Source: Myxococcales bacterium (GTDB lineage: Bacteria > Myxococcota_A > Bradymonadia > Bradymonadales > Bradymonadaceae). From it: a stretch of 35,265 bases of DNA. Location of the stretch: positions 1 to 35,265 of the forward strand of contig SLJM01000064.1 in NCBI GenBank assembly GCA_007135085.1, given 5' to 3'. Position numbers and translations under genes: made by a program. Shown here in pieces: positions 24,807 through 32,887 of this stretch (positions within the stretch are counted from its first letter, which is position 1; the number at the start of each line of letters is the position of its first letter). Under the pieces are notes generated by a model. That model saw only the letters and a program-made list of their open reading frames with translations, did not search any database and was not told where the DNA came from.

Positions 24807-26987
24807 TCAATTCATGAACTCGTCGAGCATCTCCCGTAATTTCGCCGCATCGTCGCGTCGCTCGTCGATGAGATTGTTCTGTTCCATGGGATCTTCGCTC
24901 AGGTCGTAGAACTCCTCCAGATCGAGGTGGAAGTCCACGATAAGCTTCATATTGTCGTAGACAACGGTCCGAAGGTGCTGATCAAGGGCCGTATAGGGCA
25001 ATAGCTCACTAAATACGGGCCGATCGGGCACCCCGCTTCGGCCCAATAAGACGTCGGCCAGCGACTCCCCTTGAAATTGTTCCGGGATCGGCAGCCCGAA
25101 GAGATCGAGCAAGGTGGGCCCGATATCGAGCACCGACACCTGGCCCTCCACCTCCATGGGGAACCACCCGGGCACCCGCACCAGCTTGGGCACGTTGATC
25201 GCCGCGTTGTACAGCGTATGGCCGTGGAAATAATAGCCGTGCTCGTTGAACTCCTCGCCATGATCGGAGGTGATGATGAAGATGACGTCGTCGTAGAGTT
25301 CTTCCTCTTTGAGTTTGTCGATAAGCTTGCCCACATAATGATCGGCGTGGGCGATCTCCGAATCATAGGCGTTGATCAGCCGCTCGTGATTATTGCTGCC
25401 CCGACCGAAATCGAAGTCATCGTGTCTGGTATATCGCGCATGGGGATCGAAAAAATGCACGAAGAGGGTAAATGGCTGGGCCTCTTCACCCTTTTCTCGA
25501 TGCTCCCGGCCCAGCTCCTCCAGGGTGGGCTCGACCTTCTCCCAGATTCTCGGTGTGGCAATATCGGTATGGGAATCCTCGAGCTCTTTCATGCCCTCGT
25601 TATCCCACAGATCGAAGCCCTGAGTCAGACCGCGGCGCTCGCGAAAATAGAAGTGACTGGTCATGGCGATATTTTGCCAGCCCTCTTCCTGAAGCACCTC
25701 GTAGAGGCTCAAATTCTCGGGGCGAACCCGGGGAAAATTCGCGGTCGGCACAAACCAGCGCAGCTGACTTGCGTAGCGCCCAAAGAAAATGGGCGGCACA
25801 GTCCGAGGCGTCTGCGGTGAGGTGGCATAGGCGTTTAAAAAGACCGCCGAGTCGGCGGCGAGGGCGTCGATATTGGGCGACGTATTGCGGTGGTAGCCGG
25901 CGTAGCCAAGATGATCTTGGCGCAATGTGTCGACCATGACGAAGACCACGTTTTTGGGCGGCTCCGGGATCGCCTCGAATTCGTTTCGCTGCTCCCTCTC
26001 GCCACGCCGAATCGCTCGCTCCACAGCCCGCCGAGCCGGATGGTCCGGTGAGGTGACGGGCAATAATTGCTCTTCTTCTTCCACGTAACAATCGTCGTCG
26101 TCTTCATCGCAGGCATCGAATGCGAAGATCCCCTCTTGCTGTCGATCGAGGGTGACGAAATGTCCGGCCACCGCCGGCATCAACGGCGCATCGCGAAGCA
26201 CGAGCGCCCGGGCCTCGGCGTTGTCCACCACCCAGCCGGGGGCGACGAAAAAACAGGATGCCACCACGGCGGCGCCGGCGACGGGAACCCCAAACGACCA
26301 GGCCCCTCGCTCAAAGCGCAGACGGTGAAAAATCAGAGTCAACAAGGGGGTTAAAAAAACGAAGGCCAGCCCCATCTGCATCTCGGCGGCACTCCAGACG
26401 TGGAGGCTGCTCGCATACCAATAGGCTCCGGCCGCTCCACCGCCGATGCCCAGGCCGTAGAGCCCCAGGACAAACCAGCTCCAGAAGGGCTTGTCCCGGC
26501 GACCCGGCAATTTATTGAGCACCGCCCGCACCGCCCCGTAGAGCAATGGCGAGGCCAGCGCCACCCCGGCGCTCAAGCCGGTGGCCGCCATAGCCAGAGC
26601 CTGGGCCTGGAAGGTGGCCCGGTTAAAATTGGAGGTCACCCCCAGATGAACGGCCATGACCCCGGCGCCGACTACGGCCACGCAGAGGGGAAAGACCACC
26701 ATTACTGAAGCCACCGCTCGATCTCGAGCGGGATCTCCCAGGGCCTGGCTCAGGGGCAGCCAATCGAGGCGTCGAAACACGGCCAGCCAGGTGGCGATGA
26801 CCGCCCCAAAGCCCAGGCCGTAGAGAATTTGCGGAAGCCCCAAAAACCCGAAGGCGGCGGCCACAAAGGTCATCCCCGTGCCACTGGCCAGGTCACCGGC
26901 CGCGGTGCTGACCACCAAAAATCCCCACAGCGTCAGCACCAGCGCCGATACCACTCCCGCCCTGATTCCATCAAATATTGATCGCAT
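24807..26987 (-). CDS. Membrane-anchored sulfatase/alkaline-phosphatase-fold enzyme
   Basis: 726 residues. The N-terminal part (1 to about 255) has about seven hydrophobic helices, followed by an acidic loop (DACDEDDDDCYVEEEE, 291-306). The catalytic domain (about 345-690) has the metal Asp in FVMVDTLRQDHLGYAGY (D353), the nucleophile region ATSPQTPRTVPP (388-399), the metal pair SDHGEEFNEHG (D575, H576) and FHGHTLYNAAINVPKLVR (588-603). The nucleophile region has no Cys or Ser in a CxPSR-type formylglycine motif; Thr393 is the likely nucleophile. The protein is thus more like phosphoglycerol/phosphoethanolamine transferases or phosphohydrolases (LtaS- or EptA-like) than a true sulfatase. Its leader contains hairpins at 27010-27050 and, further upstream, the RNA at 27104-27236. 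Confidence 0.88.
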   Translation of the reverse strand: MRSIFDGIRAGVVSALVLTLWGFLVVSTAAGDLASGTGMTFVAAAFGFLGLPQILYGLGFGAVIATWLAVFRRLDWLPLSQALGDPARDRAVASVMVVFPLCVAVVGAGVMAVHLGVTSNFNRATFQAQALAMAATGLSAGVALASPLLYGAVRAVLNKLPGRRDKPFWSWFVLGLYGLGIGGGAAGAYWYASSLHVWSAAEMQMGLAFVFLTPLLTLIFHRLRFERGAWSFGVPVAGAAVVASCFFVAPGWVVDNAEARALVLRDAPLMPAVAGHFVTLDRQQEGIFAFDACDEDDDDCYVEEEEQLLPVTSPDHPARRAVERAIRRGEREQRNEFEAIPEPPKNVVFVMVDTLRQDHLGYAGYHRNTSPNIDALAADSAVFLNAYATSPQTPRTVPPIFFGRYASQLRWFVPTANFPRVRPENLSLYEVLQEEGWQNIAMTSHFYFRERRGLTQGFDLWDNEGMKELEDSHTDIATPRIWEKVEPTLEELGREHREKGEEAQPFTLFVHFFDPHARYTRHDDFDFGRGSNNHERLINAYDSEIAHADHYVGKLIDKLKEEELYDDVIFIITSDHGEEFNEHGYYFHGHTLYNAAINVPKLVRVPGWFPMEVEGQVSVLDIGPTLLDLFGLPIPEQFQGESLADVLLGRSGVPDRPVFSELLPYTALDQHLRTVVYDNMKLIVDFHLDLEEFYDLSEDPMEQNNLIDERRDDAAKLREMLDEFMN

Positions 26988-27009
26988 AATTTCTCTTGGA
27001 AGATCTTCT

Positions 27010-27050
27010 GCGGGCCGGCAGCCCGCGCTCCATCGGCGCTAAGAAAGCGC
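27010..27050. repeat. Two hairpins in the sulfatase-gene leader
   Basis: Stem GCGGGC (27010-27015), loop CGGCA, stem GCCCGC (27021-27026), then GCTCCATC, then a second stem GCGCT/AGCGC (27036-27050). The first hairpin matches one at 29540-29556 except for a paired stem change. It is related in design to the TCCA-spaced arrays. Confidence 0.6.
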
Positions 27051-27103
27051 TTAGAATTTCGCGCGACTCCGATGATAGGATCGCCGGGCGCCCTTAGCAA
27101 AAG

Positions 27104-27138
27104 AAAAAAAAAAATCCCGGGCACGGGGCCCGGGATTT
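27104..27138 (-). terminator. Rho-independent terminator of the RNA gene
   Basis: A perfect 10-bp stem, AAATCCCGGG/CCCGGGATTT (27112-27121 and 27129-27138), with a 7-nt loop. On the minus strand it is followed by an unbroken run of about 11 T. It is the only classical intrinsic terminator seen in the window. Confidence 0.92.
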
Positions 27139-27236
27139 AAAAAATATGTGCCTCCGAAGGAGGTAAGCTAGCCATAGGGCATACACCTGACTAACGGCCT
27201 GGGGGGAATGTATGTCGACCGTCCTCCGCGAGGCAC
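27104..27236 (-). ncRNA. Unassigned structured RNA, about 133 nt, with own promoter and terminator
   Basis: The predicted +1 at 27236 lies 7 nt after a -10 box, and transcription should stop in the T-run near 27104. The 89-nt core is closed by GUGCCUC (27236-27230) with GAGGCAC (27154-27148). Inside are GGAGG (27227-27223) with CCUCC (27163-27159), then an open region, then an arm closed by CAUACA (27214-27209) and UGUAUG (27185-27180) that contains CC-A-GGC / GUC-A-GG around loop CGUUA. Both ends can instead fold locally: CCUC-GCG-GAGG at the 5' end and CCUCC-UUC-GGAGG at the 3' end. A terminator hairpin follows 10 nt later. I do not recognise the family; it is not SRP RNA or tRNA and lacks known riboswitch signatures. 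It is either a small RNA or a terminating leader for the sulfatase-fold gene 117 nt downstream. Confidence 0.65.
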
Positions 27237-27243
27237 GAGTTGA

Positions 27244-27271
27244 ACTATAATCGAACCCACGGATATGTCAA
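27244..27271 (-). promoter_or_regulatory. Near-consensus sigma70 promoter of the RNA gene
   Basis: TTGACA (27271-27266), 16-nt spacer, TATAGT (27249-27244). It begins 10 bp after the stop codon of the HAD-type gene and is the best promoter in the window. Confidence 0.8.
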
Positions 27272-27280
27272 GAGGTTTTC

Positions 27281-28336
27281 TCAGAAAAATAACCCGGTTT
27301 CACTTTCGGGCTTATCCCGCAGCTTGCGATTGGCCTCCAAAACGGCCAGATAGTCCGGCGGCCCCTGCCAGGAGCGAACCGGCGCCGTATGGCGCGGAGC
27401 CAGGGCCCGCACCCGGGCGGGGAGGCCTTCGAAAAAGGACTGAGGAAGGCGCAGCTCAGCGTCGGCACCGGCGTCGCGAAAGGGCTCGATTCCCTGGGCA
27501 AAAGCGTCGATCGCCGATCGATCGAGGTGTCGACGGCGGATCAAGTCCTGAAAAGAGTTGGCCAGAGCGGTCACGGCATAGCCCCCGCTGTTGACCATGG
27601 TCGACGCCACGCGCAATACGGGTTTGACGTCTAAGACCCCGTCGGAGAAGAGGACCAGGGCGGCCTGAAAATAATTGCTCACCGGCACCACCCGCGGCCC
27701 GTAGACCCAGAACTTTCCCGGCGCCGTATGGCGATCGAGGTGGATGAAGATCCGGCCCACGTTATCGTCGACCTCCATTCGCGAGAAGCGCTCCAGAATG
27801 GACGCTCTGGTCCGAGAATAAACCCCGGCCGCGTCGAGAATGTCGAAGAGGTGGTCCCGCTCGATCCGCCCTCCCCCCAGATCGGCGTATAAGGAGTAAA
27901 TAAAGGCGTCCTGCTCCACGTCGTCGCCAAACATGGTCTCCGGCGCCCGGGGACCCTCCTCGCGAAGTCGCAACAGGTTGTCCAGCTTGTAGCCCACCTG
28001 CCCGCGCACGGCCCGAAACCGACCTTTGAGGATATTTTTGAGGGTCGGTTTTAAGACGAAGACATCGGGCTCGATTCCGTCGATCTCGAATTTGCGCTCC
28101 AGCTTCTGGCGCATCTGGGTGGGGCTGCCGCTGATAAAGGTCACGTAGGCTCGCCCGTCGGGTCCGGAGCGGCTCAGCTCTTTGAGCAAGGTGACCACGC
28201 CGGGCACGTTGACCTTCTCTTCCGGTGTCTGCAGAGCAGTACGGATCAGATCACCGAGGGTGTCGAATTCGGTGCGCAGATAGGTCTTGTCCAGGTCCCA
28301 CCGGAAGATATGGCGACACTTAAAATCGACGGTCAT
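27281..28336 (-). CDS. HAD-fold phosphatase, App1/DUF2183-like
   Basis: 351 residues. All four HAD motifs are visible: motif I FRWDLDKTYL (nucleophile D14, acid/base D16), motif II VTFISGSP (S69), motif III GYKLDN (K117), and motif IV MFGDDVEQDAFIY (D138, D139, D143). The motif IV form GDDxxxDxxIY is characteristic of the App1 (phosphatidate phosphatase) / DUF2183 group, so a lipid phosphate substrate is plausible, but the substrate is not proven. The C-terminal 150 residues have no recognised fold. It starts 51 bp after the plsX-like stop, without a clear ribosome-binding site, and is likely co-transcribed with it. Confidence 0.75.
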   Translation of the reverse strand: MTVDFKCRHIFRWDLDKTYLRTEFDTLGDLIRTALQTPEEKVNVPGVVTLLKELSRSGPDGRAYVTFISGSPTQMRQKLERKFEIDGIEPDVFVLKPTLKNILKGRFRAVRGQVGYKLDNLLRLREEGPRAPETMFGDDVEQDAFIYSLYADLGGGRIERDHLFDILDAAGVYSRTRASILERFSRMEVDDNVGRIFIHLDRHTAPGKFWVYGPRVVPVSNYFQAALVLFSDGVLDVKPVLRVASTMVNSGGYAVTALANSFQDLIRRRHLDRSAIDAFAQGIEPFRDAGADAELRLPQSFFEGLPARVRALAPRHTAPVRSWQGPPDYLAVLEANRKLRDKPESETGLFF

Positions 28337-28387
28337 GGCGACAAATGGCCCAAAAGAAGCGGTGACTCAATCCTGGCAGGACAGCGA

Positions 28388-29434
28388 TTAGCGCGGCCCC
28401 GCCAATTCTTCGGCGATGGCCCGGGGTAGATCGGCGCGTACATTCTTGATCGCCAGGCGCAAGGCGTTGCCGATGGCCTTTCGTCCCGACCGTGGGTGGC
28501 ACAATATCACGACCTCGTCGATTCCCAGAAGCGGCGCCCCGCCGTATTCCTCGAAATCGGTGAGCTGCTTGAGCTGTTTGAGCCCCCCGCTGAGCAATTT
28601 CAGCCCCATCCGCCAGGCCACCTTGGAGTGGTAGGCCGAGCGGGCCAGATCGAAGGCGGCCTCACTGATTCCCTCCAAGATCTTGATGGCCACGTCGCCG
28701 GCAAAGCCCTCACAGACCACCACGTCGGCCAGGCCGCGGGGAATCTCGTGGCCCTCGATATTGCCGTAAAAATTGAGGGTCTCATGGTGACTGAGCAGCT
28801 CGTAGGCGCCCACCACCTCGGGGGGGCCCAGGGTGCTCTCCCTGGAATTCGATAATAGAGCTACCTTGGGCTGGTCATTGCGGCTGACGATACGCGCATA
28901 GGCCGAGCCCATCAGTGCAAAATCCAAAAGATCGTCGGCGCTGGCCCGCAGAGATGCCCCGACGTCCAAAATGAGGCTGAAGGGATCGTCGGCGGCGCCG
29001 CGCACCCGGGGAGTGGGATAGACGCTGGCCAGGGCGGCCCGGTTGGCCCCTTCGATCAAGTTGAATCGGCGAAGGGCGCCCAATACGGTGACCCCCGGGT
29101 TGCCCGCCGAGATCACGGCGTCGGCCTGACCGGCGACCACCAGATCGAAGGCCTGCAAAATCGAGGCGTCCGGCCTGTCTTCGATGGCTCGCTGGGGCCG
29201 CTCCGACATCCCGACCACTGTCGGCGCGTGGTATAATTGGATGCGCTCCGAGTTGTGATCGAGCTCAAACAGAGCCTCGCTCAACGAGATCTCGTCGCCG
29301 ACGAGCGCAAAATACACGGGGCGATCGCCGTCGCGGCGAAGGCTGGCCTTGGCCACGGCTTCCACAATCTCGTCCGGGGCGTGGTAGCCCCCCATGGCGT
29401 CGATGGCTATGGTGATCGGTTCTTCGCTTCCCAC
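28388..29434 (-). CDS. plsX: PlsX-family phosphate acyltransferase, divergent
   Basis: 348 residues, the PlsX length. PlsX makes acyl-phosphate from acyl-ACP for phospholipid synthesis. Family landmarks are ITIAIDAMGGYHAPDEIV (8-25), ISAGNPGVTVLGA (108-120), FYGNIEGHEIPRGLADVVVC, EGFAGDVAIKILEG and EYGGAPLLGIDEVVI. Several highly conserved spots differ from the usual form: DAMGGY instead of DAMGGD, GNPGV instead of GNTGA, SNSRES in place of the NIGEE-type loop, and CHPRS instead of HGxS. It may therefore be a specialised paralogue. The start is GTG at 29434 with GGAGG 7 nt upstream. The usual rpmF/fabH neighbours are absent; instead it precedes a HAD phosphatase gene. Confidence 0.85.
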   Translation of the reverse strand: MGSEEPITIAIDAMGGYHAPDEIVEAVAKASLRRDGDRPVYFALVGDEISLSEALFELDHNSERIQLYHAPTVVGMSERPQRAIEDRPDASILQAFDLVVAGQADAVISAGNPGVTVLGALRRFNLIEGANRAALASVYPTPRVRGAADDPFSLILDVGASLRASADDLLDFALMGSAYARIVSRNDQPKVALLSNSRESTLGPPEVVGAYELLSHHETLNFYGNIEGHEIPRGLADVVVCEGFAGDVAIKILEGISEAAFDLARSAYHSKVAWRMGLKLLSGGLKQLKQLTDFEEYGGAPLLGIDEVVILCHPRSGRKAIGNALRLAIKNVRADLPRAIAEELAGPR

Positions 29435-29479
29435 CGAAATTCCTCCAACAACAACATCGTCATCTTCTTCTTATTGAAA

Positions 29480-29611
29480 TCGCATTTGAACACACTCGCG
29501 CTCACACCACCATTGGCGCGCGGCCAGCTTGGCCGCTTTGCGGACTGGCAGTCCGCGCTCCAATAAAAGCTGTACGCTTAGTTCGCATTTGAACACACTC
29601 GCGCTCACACC
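29480..29611. repeat. 29-bp direct repeats flanking a double-hairpin element
   Basis: Identical 29-bp copies lie at 29480-29508 and 29583-29611, 103 bp apart. The second overlaps the last two codons and stop of the metallophosphoesterase gene. Between them lies an element with GCGGCC/GGCCGC (29520-29536, loop AGCTT) and GCGGAC/GTCCGC (29540-29556, loop TGGCA), enclosed by ATTGG (29512-29516) and CCAAT (29560-29564), so it could fold as a three-way junction. The layout looks like an insertion with duplicated flanks. Confidence 0.75.
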
Positions 29612-30579
29612 CGCAACTGAACCTGAGTCAAGATATGTTGGCCGTGGGTATCGAAGTCAATGAGGTTGAGCCGAAGCGATTCGGCAAATCCTCCGGGAGC
29701 GCCCAGCTGGTGGGTCTTATAGCTATAATCGACGGGCATAATATCGTGTTTGTGCCCATGGAGGATGACCGAATAGGGATCGACGAGCTCGATGGCGCTG
29801 AGCAGATCGTCGACCCCGTCGGCGGGCTCCATCAATCCCCCCAGGGTGGAGGCCCGACGGGGATACCAATCAGAGGTGATATGGTGATGGATCAAGGTCA
29901 CCAGGCGCATCCCCTCGACGCCTGCGCGGTGGCCCTCGATCCAGTCCAGGGCCTCCGGATAGATCCGGCCCACCGTATTGGGCAGCCACCGCTCCAGATG
30001 ATGGCGATCGTCGACGGGATCGCGATTGCTGTCGATCTCGAGCAGGGCCACCCCGGAGGGCAAGACCTTAAACCGGGGCTGGCGGGGGGTGACCACGGAG
30101 AAAAAGCTCTCCATCGACTCCCCTTTGACCTTCTCGTACAGGTTGAACCGGTCGTGATTTCCGGGCACCACCGTCAACTTGTCCTCTCCCCACCAGCCGG
30201 TGACCTCCAGGGCTCCACGGACGTCTAAAAATTCCGTGGCCAATCCGCAATGCACCAGATCGCCGGTGATCACCAGATGATCGACCCCCAGGCGGCGCAG
30301 ACCGATCAAGGTCTTTTTGAGCAGGTTGGTATAGAGGCGCCGATTCTTGCGGTAATGATGTCCCAGCTCGTTGGAGATGGCCGACAACTCATGGGAGATA
30401 TTCTCCAACGAGCGCTGAGTGCTCATCAAATCGCGCAGCCTGGTGGTCAACTCCACCTCGCCGGGGAGGTGAATGTCGGTCAATTGAGCGATGCGAAAGA
30501 CCGTATCGTCGGGCCTGACCAGATCGCGGGGCCGCGTCTTGTCCGTGCTGTCGATATATTTGAAAAATGCCCGGGGCAT
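29605..30579 (-). CDS. Calcineurin-like metallophosphoesterase
   Basis: 324 residues from the ATG at 30579, which has GAGG about 10 nt upstream; the frame is open 19 codons further without support. The five metal-binding blocks are complete: LTDIH (D35, H37), VITGDLVH (D107), VPGNHDRF (140-147), LIHHHITSDW, and ILHGHKHD. They form the two-metal site of the family, which cleaves phosphoesters in nucleotides, lipids or proteins; the substrate is not evident. There is no signal peptide, so it is cytoplasmic. It follows the EcsC-family gene by 19 bp in an apparent operon. Its last codons lie within a direct repeat. Confidence 0.9.
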   Translation of the reverse strand: MPRAFFKYIDSTDKTRPRDLVRPDDTVFRIAQLTDIHLPGEVELTTRLRDLMSTQRSLENISHELSAISNELGHHYRKNRRLYTNLLKKTLIGLRRLGVDHLVITGDLVHCGLATEFLDVRGALEVTGWWGEDKLTVVPGNHDRFNLYEKVKGESMESFFSVVTPRQPRFKVLPSGVALLEIDSNRDPVDDRHHLERWLPNTVGRIYPEALDWIEGHRAGVEGMRLVTLIHHHITSDWYPRRASTLGGLMEPADGVDDLLSAIELVDPYSVILHGHKHDIMPVDYSYKTHQLGAPGGFAESLRLNLIDFDTHGQHILTQVQLRV

Positions 30580-30598
30580 ACTGGTATTTCCTCTGTGG

Positions 30599-32887
30599 CT
30601 AAATCTCGGTGTCCTCGGTGGCCAATCTCGGTGCATCGAACTGGCTCAGGTGGCGGGCCCACTCCGGATATTTTCGCTCCAAAAAGCGGTCGGTGAGCAC
30701 CGCCTGGGCGGCCTCGCAGATATCGTAGAGAAGGGCCGTATTCAGGGCCGCTCCCAGAAGGGCGCCCAACACGGGCAAGGTCTTCGAAGGCGCCGCTTTG
30801 ACCGCTCGTTGTTGGAGGTTTCGGCTCACCGCCCGGCGGGCCAACTGACCCGCCTTCTGGGTCACCGTCTTCTCCACGCCGCGCTGGACGACCCGTGATA
30901 ATCCCCGTCCCGTCAAATGGGCCACCCCCCCGTGGGCCACGGCACCGACGACCAGCGATTTGCGCATCATATGGGTATGCAGATTCTGGCGCACCAGCAT
31001 GGGCTCGATGGCCGAGGGCTGGGTGCCGCCAAGGGCGACGGCCAGAATCTCAATTGGAAGTTCGGGATGCTCTCGGGGATCGAATCCAAAAAACCAGCAA
31101 AATCGACTGCATAGCCCGGCCGTAATCGACAACATAATCGGGATGTCTGCCAGGGACAGGATTCCCCAACTAAACGGTGCCAGCCCCCCGGAAATTCCTC
31201 CCGCCACGGCGCCGAGCAAGATCCCCCGACGGCGCTGGCTCTGCAATACTTTTTCGACCCGATCCACGGGGAGATCACCGATCTCGTCGAAGGACTCCAG
31301 GGCGATGCCGGCGTCGCGAAATTCGGCGACGACCTCCTGGCCCATATCCTGGCCGCGGACCCGCTCCTCGAAATGCTCCATCCCCCGCTCGATGGCCCGT
31401 CGGACCACGCCCACCTCAGTCAGCCCCGAGCCAAGCCAGCCCACGGGGGTAAAGACGGTCTCCACCAGGCGATGCAACCGGCTGGGGTCGACTCGTTTTT
31501 TGACGAAGTATTTGATGCGCGCCGCCGCATATTTGTCGGCGTGCTCCAGGGTGACCCCGTCGAATTTGCAGGTCAACTGTTCGAAGGCCCGCTCATAATC
31601 GCTGATGACCAGATAGATCTCATAATCGTCATAGGAAGCAAAGGGGTTGGCCTCCCAGTCGATTCTGTCCCCGACGCGGCGTACCAGGTGGGCGGCGTGG
31701 CTCTCGAGAGTGGCGGTGTGGACGTAGAGCCCGACCAGCCAATTCTCCAGCCGGCTCAGTCCCTCCTCACGGCCCAGGCGGTCGATGGATTTGCGCAACC
31801 TGGCGTTGCGAGGTCCCACACGGCGCCCCACCGAGTACAGGGCCATCAACTCCGCCAGGCGAAGAGCGCGAGTGGGGTTCTTTTCGGCGGTCTCTTTAAT
31901 CTCAGCGAAGAGGCGTCGGTGGGCCGGCCCCTCTTCGTATTCTTCATTTCGCAATTGGCCGAGCACGCCCTCATAGAGTTCGTCCAAACGCCGATGGTCA
32001 GCCTCAAAGGGTCGGCCCGCCGCATATTCTCGCAATTGTTGCTGGCGCTGTGGATCGTCGACGTTGAGCCGAATCGCCGCTCGCAGAGGCTCCTCGAGCC
32101 AGGCAAAATTGAGCCGTCCTCCCATGGTGGCCCGGGCTAGATATTCAATCCATATCCGCGCTTCATGGGGGTATTGCTGGCTGGCCACGTCCGTGGCGTG
32201 GACCAGATTGGAGACCACCGCCAGGTGGTACCACTTGCCGTAGCGATGAACCAATACCAGCCCCGCCAAAAGAGCGGCCACTTCCCAATAGGAGTTATCG
32301 AGCACCAACTCCACCAACTCCCTCAGGGAGCGTCCCTGCCCGGGCTGCTCGGCGGCGTCCTCCAAAAAGACACCCACCACCTCGTAGAGCCACTCCGGTT
32401 CGTCGGGCAGAGCGTTTTCCACCAGCCGCCGGTTGGCCTCGTCAAAGAGCTGCCGATCTTCGGTATGGCGCCACACCGCCAGGGTGGCCAGAGCCGCCGT
32501 GGGATGCAGATAGGAACGGGTGGGACGTACGGAGCGACCGATCATGGCCAACGCCGACTCGCCGCGCTCCGACAATTCACCGTAGGTCCTGGCCGATAGG
32601 GCATCCCACAGGGGCTCACGATGCAGAGAGCTGCGCCGGCGCCAGACCCGTGAATAGCCCAACTCCTGAGCCATAAAGGTGATCAGCACCTCCCGGCGCC
32701 GGCCCGGGGCGTCGGCGAATTGCTCGGCCACCTGTTCCAGGATCTTCTCTGTGGAAAGCTGTTCCAGAGTGCGCCACAAGGCCTTGAAATTCTCGGGAAG
32801 CTCCCGTTGCAATGGATCTGTCGGGCCAATCGGCGCTTTTCCCCCTCCCTCCAATTCCTCGTCTGGTTCCACGAAAAATCGCGACAT
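30599..32887 (-). CDS. EcsC-family protein with large helical N-terminal region
   Basis: 762 residues from the ATG at 32887, preceded by AGGAG; the frame is open 16 codons more, to an ATG at 32935. The first ~520 residues are helical and rich in Arg, Glu and Leu, without a recognised domain, perhaps an alpha-solenoid. The C-terminal ~230 residues fit the EcsC family: GILLGAVAGGISGGLAPFSWG, a D-x-P-x-M-L-S-I-T segment (LADIPIMLSITAGLC), GFDPREHPE, LPVLGALLGAALNTALL and the end FLERKYPEW. EcsC proteins are poorly understood and appear near membranes and transport functions; fusion to a long N-terminal region is unusual. Confidence 0.72.
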   Translation of the reverse strand: MSRFFVEPDEELEGGGKAPIGPTDPLQRELPENFKALWRTLEQLSTEKILEQVAEQFADAPGRRREVLITFMAQELGYSRVWRRRSSLHREPLWDALSARTYGELSERGESALAMIGRSVRPTRSYLHPTAALATLAVWRHTEDRQLFDEANRRLVENALPDEPEWLYEVVGVFLEDAAEQPGQGRSLRELVELVLDNSYWEVAALLAGLVLVHRYGKWYHLAVVSNLVHATDVASQQYPHEARIWIEYLARATMGGRLNFAWLEEPLRAAIRLNVDDPQRQQQLREYAAGRPFEADHRRLDELYEGVLGQLRNEEYEEGPAHRRLFAEIKETAEKNPTRALRLAELMALYSVGRRVGPRNARLRKSIDRLGREEGLSRLENWLVGLYVHTATLESHAAHLVRRVGDRIDWEANPFASYDDYEIYLVISDYERAFEQLTCKFDGVTLEHADKYAAARIKYFVKKRVDPSRLHRLVETVFTPVGWLGSGLTEVGVVRRAIERGMEHFEERVRGQDMGQEVVAEFRDAGIALESFDEIGDLPVDRVEKVLQSQRRRGILLGAVAGGISGGLAPFSWGILSLADIPIMLSITAGLCSRFCWFFGFDPREHPELPIEILAVALGGTQPSAIEPMLVRQNLHTHMMRKSLVVGAVAHGGVAHLTGRGLSRVVQRGVEKTVTQKAGQLARRAVSRNLQQRAVKAAPSKTLPVLGALLGAALNTALLYDICEAAQAVLTDRFLERKYPEWARHLSQFDAPRLATEDTEI

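Noticed and set aside
27148-27236. SRP (4.5S) RNA or 6S RNA
   Set aside because: The conserved SRP loop around GGAAGGNAGCAG is absent, and the length and bubble pattern do not fit 6S RNA.
27237-27265. tRNA or tmRNA T-arm suggested by GGGTTCGATT on the minus strand
   Set aside because: The flanking bases do not form a T stem or acceptor stem, and the sequence is the spacer of a strong promoter.
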